Shown piece by piece: positions 5,633-6,764 of a stretch of DNA of 6,764 nucleotides. The translations under genes were made by a program, and so were the position numbers. The notes beneath the pieces are model-generated. The model saw only the letters and a list, made by a program, of their open reading frames with translations, was not told the origin of the DNA and ran no database searches. The DNA comes from Fulvivirga aurantia (lineage in GTDB: Bacteria > Bacteroidota > Bacteroidia > Cytophagales > Cyclobacteriaceae), in assembly GCF_009711475.1 (NCBI RefSeq), contig NZ_SMMD01000730.1, positions 1-6,764 on the forward strand. Reading direction: 5' to 3'. Every line of letters starts with the position of its first letter. Position 1 is the stretch's first letter.

Positions 5633-6764
5633 ATGGATGCTGCAGTATTAATTGAGTCATTTGCAGACTTTGCTAAACAAAAGAACATTGACAGACCGAC
5701 AATGATCAGAATTCTGGAAGACGTTTTCAGAACGATGATCAGAAAGAAGTTTGAAACAGATGAGAACTTTGACATTATTATAAATGCCGACAAAGGTGAT
5801 TTAGAAATCTGGAGGTTCAGAGAAATTGTTGACGATAACTCTGAAGACATTTGGGATCATGACAAGATCAGCTTAAAAGAAGCTAGAAAAATTGAGCCTG
5901 ACTTTGAAATTGGTGAAGAAGTAGCAGAAGAAATTACACTATTCGACTTTGGTCGAAGAGCTGTAATGACGGCACGTCAGACGCTCATCCAAAAAGTAAA
6001 AGACCTTGAAAAGGATATCTTATTTGAAAAATACAAGGAGCTTGTAGGTGAAATCATTTCTGGTGAGGTATACCAGATTTTAAGTAGAGAAGTATTGCTT
6101 ATCGATGGTGAAGGAAATGAAATCTCAATTCCAAAAAATGAGCAAATACCAAAAGATAGATTCAGAAAAGGTGATCAGGTAAGAGCTATCGTTGACCGTG
6201 TAGAAATGATCAATGGTAACCCAAAGATTATTTTGTCTAGAACAAGCCCTGTTTTCTTAGAGAGACTGTTTGAAAGCGAAGTACCTGAAGTTTATGACGG
6301 CCTTATTACCATCAAGAAAGTGGTGAGAGAGCCAGGTGAGAGAGCAAAAGTGGCTGTAGAATCTTATGATGATAGAATTGACCCTGTAGGTGCCTGCGTA
6401 GGTATGAAGGGATCAAGAATACACAGTATAGTTAGAGAGCTTCAAAATGAAAACATTGATGTAATCAACTTTACTGATAATATGGAGCTTTATATTACTA
6501 GAGCTCTAAGTCCTGCAAAGATTACCAGCATGAAAGTAGACGGTGATGACGGACGTGTAGCCGTTTATTTAAAACCAGATCAGGTTTCACTGGCAATTGG
6601 TAAAGGCGGACAAAATATTAAACTAGCCAGCAGATTAGTTGGTTTAGAAATAGATGTGTTTAGAGAACTTGGCGCTACTGAGGAGGAAGATGTAGATCTT
6701 GACGAGTTCACTGACGAAATCGAAGACTGGGTAATCGATGCACTTAAGAAAATTGGTTTAGATA
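5633..6764 (+). CDS. nusA: Transcription elongation/termination factor NusA (3' end outside window)
   Basis: RNA polymerase-binding factor that modulates pausing, intrinsic termination and antitermination. The visible 377 residues are open to the window edge, with one base of the next codon left over. In order: N-terminal polymerase-binding domain (about 1-130, including LFDFGRRAVMTARQ at 103-116), S1 domain (about 137-203), KH1 (about 225-295, GMKG loop at 257-260) and KH2 (about 297-345, IGKGGQNIK at 322-330). After these comes an acidic linker rich in Glu/Asp (350-365) and the start of a short C-terminal helical segment (WVIDALKKIGLD). Bacteroidota NusA is usually a little over 400 residues, so some tens of residues are probably missing. 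The ATG 8 bases after the rimP stop is the natural start, since MDAAVLIESF begins the family's first helix. Its position matches the rimP-nusA-infB order common in bacteria. NusA may feed back on this operon's leader. Confidence 0.97.
   Translation, partial: MDAAVLIESFADFAKQKNIDRPTMIRILEDVFRTMIRKKFETDENFDIIINADKGDLEIWRFREIVDDNSEDIWDHDKISLKEARKIEPDFEIGEEVAEEITLFDFGRRAVMTARQTLIQKVKDLEKDILFEKYKELVGEIISGEVYQILSREVLLIDGEGNEISIPKNEQIPKDRFRKGDQVRAIVDRVEMINGNPKIILSRTSPVFLERLFESEVPEVYDGLITIKKVVREPGERAKVAVESYDDRIDPVGACVGMKGSRIHSIVRELQNENIDVINFTDNMELYITRALSPAKITSMKVDGDDGRVAVYLKPDQVSLAIGKGGQNIKLASRLVGLEIDVFRELGATEEEDVDLDEFTDEIEDWVIDALKKIGLD

Noticed and set aside
5617..5850. 77-codon open frame on the minus strand over the start of nusA
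   Set aside because: It is antisense to the NusA N-terminal domain. Its apparent hydrophobicity follows from the complementary strand of an Asp/Glu/Lys-rich coding region.
5633..6764. NusA as a truncated or broken gene
   Set aside because: The frame is open and conserved to the last base of the window, so the missing C-terminus results from the window edge and not from a mutation.

Overview
The window looks like a chromosomal segment from a member of the Bacteroidota, most likely the Cytophagia/Cytophagales side of the phylum. This rests on four things: a secreted protease with a type IX secretion (T9SS) C-terminal sorting domain, a Bacteroidota-type promoter (TTTG, 20-base spacer, TAnnTTTG), the lack of recognisable Shine-Dalgarno sequences before the genes, and the RimP and NusA sequence types. 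The genus cannot be fixed from the sequence alone.

Layout: (1) Positions 1-94 are the leader of a large protease gene, with only a weak promoter candidate. (2) Positions 95-3913 (+) encode a 1272-residue secreted subtilase. Its order is signal peptide, propeptide, S8 catalytic domain, KP-43-like beta domain, two FN3+MAM-like modules, a small Cys-rich domain with a GDGICC motif, and a T9SS tail. (3) Positions 3927-3969 are a 20-bp perfect hairpin with A/T-rich flanks, a bidirectional terminator shared by two convergent genes. (4) Positions 3985-4992 (-) encode an M28-fold lipoprotein that resembles type II glutaminyl cyclases. (5) Positions 4993-5150 are a divergent intergenic region with a full-consensus promoter facing right and a very stable hairpin just before rimP. 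(6) Positions 5151-5624 (+) encode RimP. (7) Positions 5633-6764 (+) encode NusA, cut off by the window end; infB is the expected next gene.

The right half is the widely conserved rimP-nusA(-infB) housekeeping operon for 30S maturation and transcription elongation. Its leader hairpin sits where attenuation could occur, and NusA is encoded in the same transcript. The left half concerns protein export. The protease is predicted to start with Gln after signal peptidase cleavage, and the neighbouring M28 lipoprotein is the kind of enzyme that would cyclise such a Gln to pyroglutamate. I see no mobile element, CRISPR array, tRNA or rRNA. No wholly new system is evident; the most rewarding points are the leader hairpin, the Gln-start protease beside a cyclase-like enzyme, and the little-characterised C-terminal domain of the protease.
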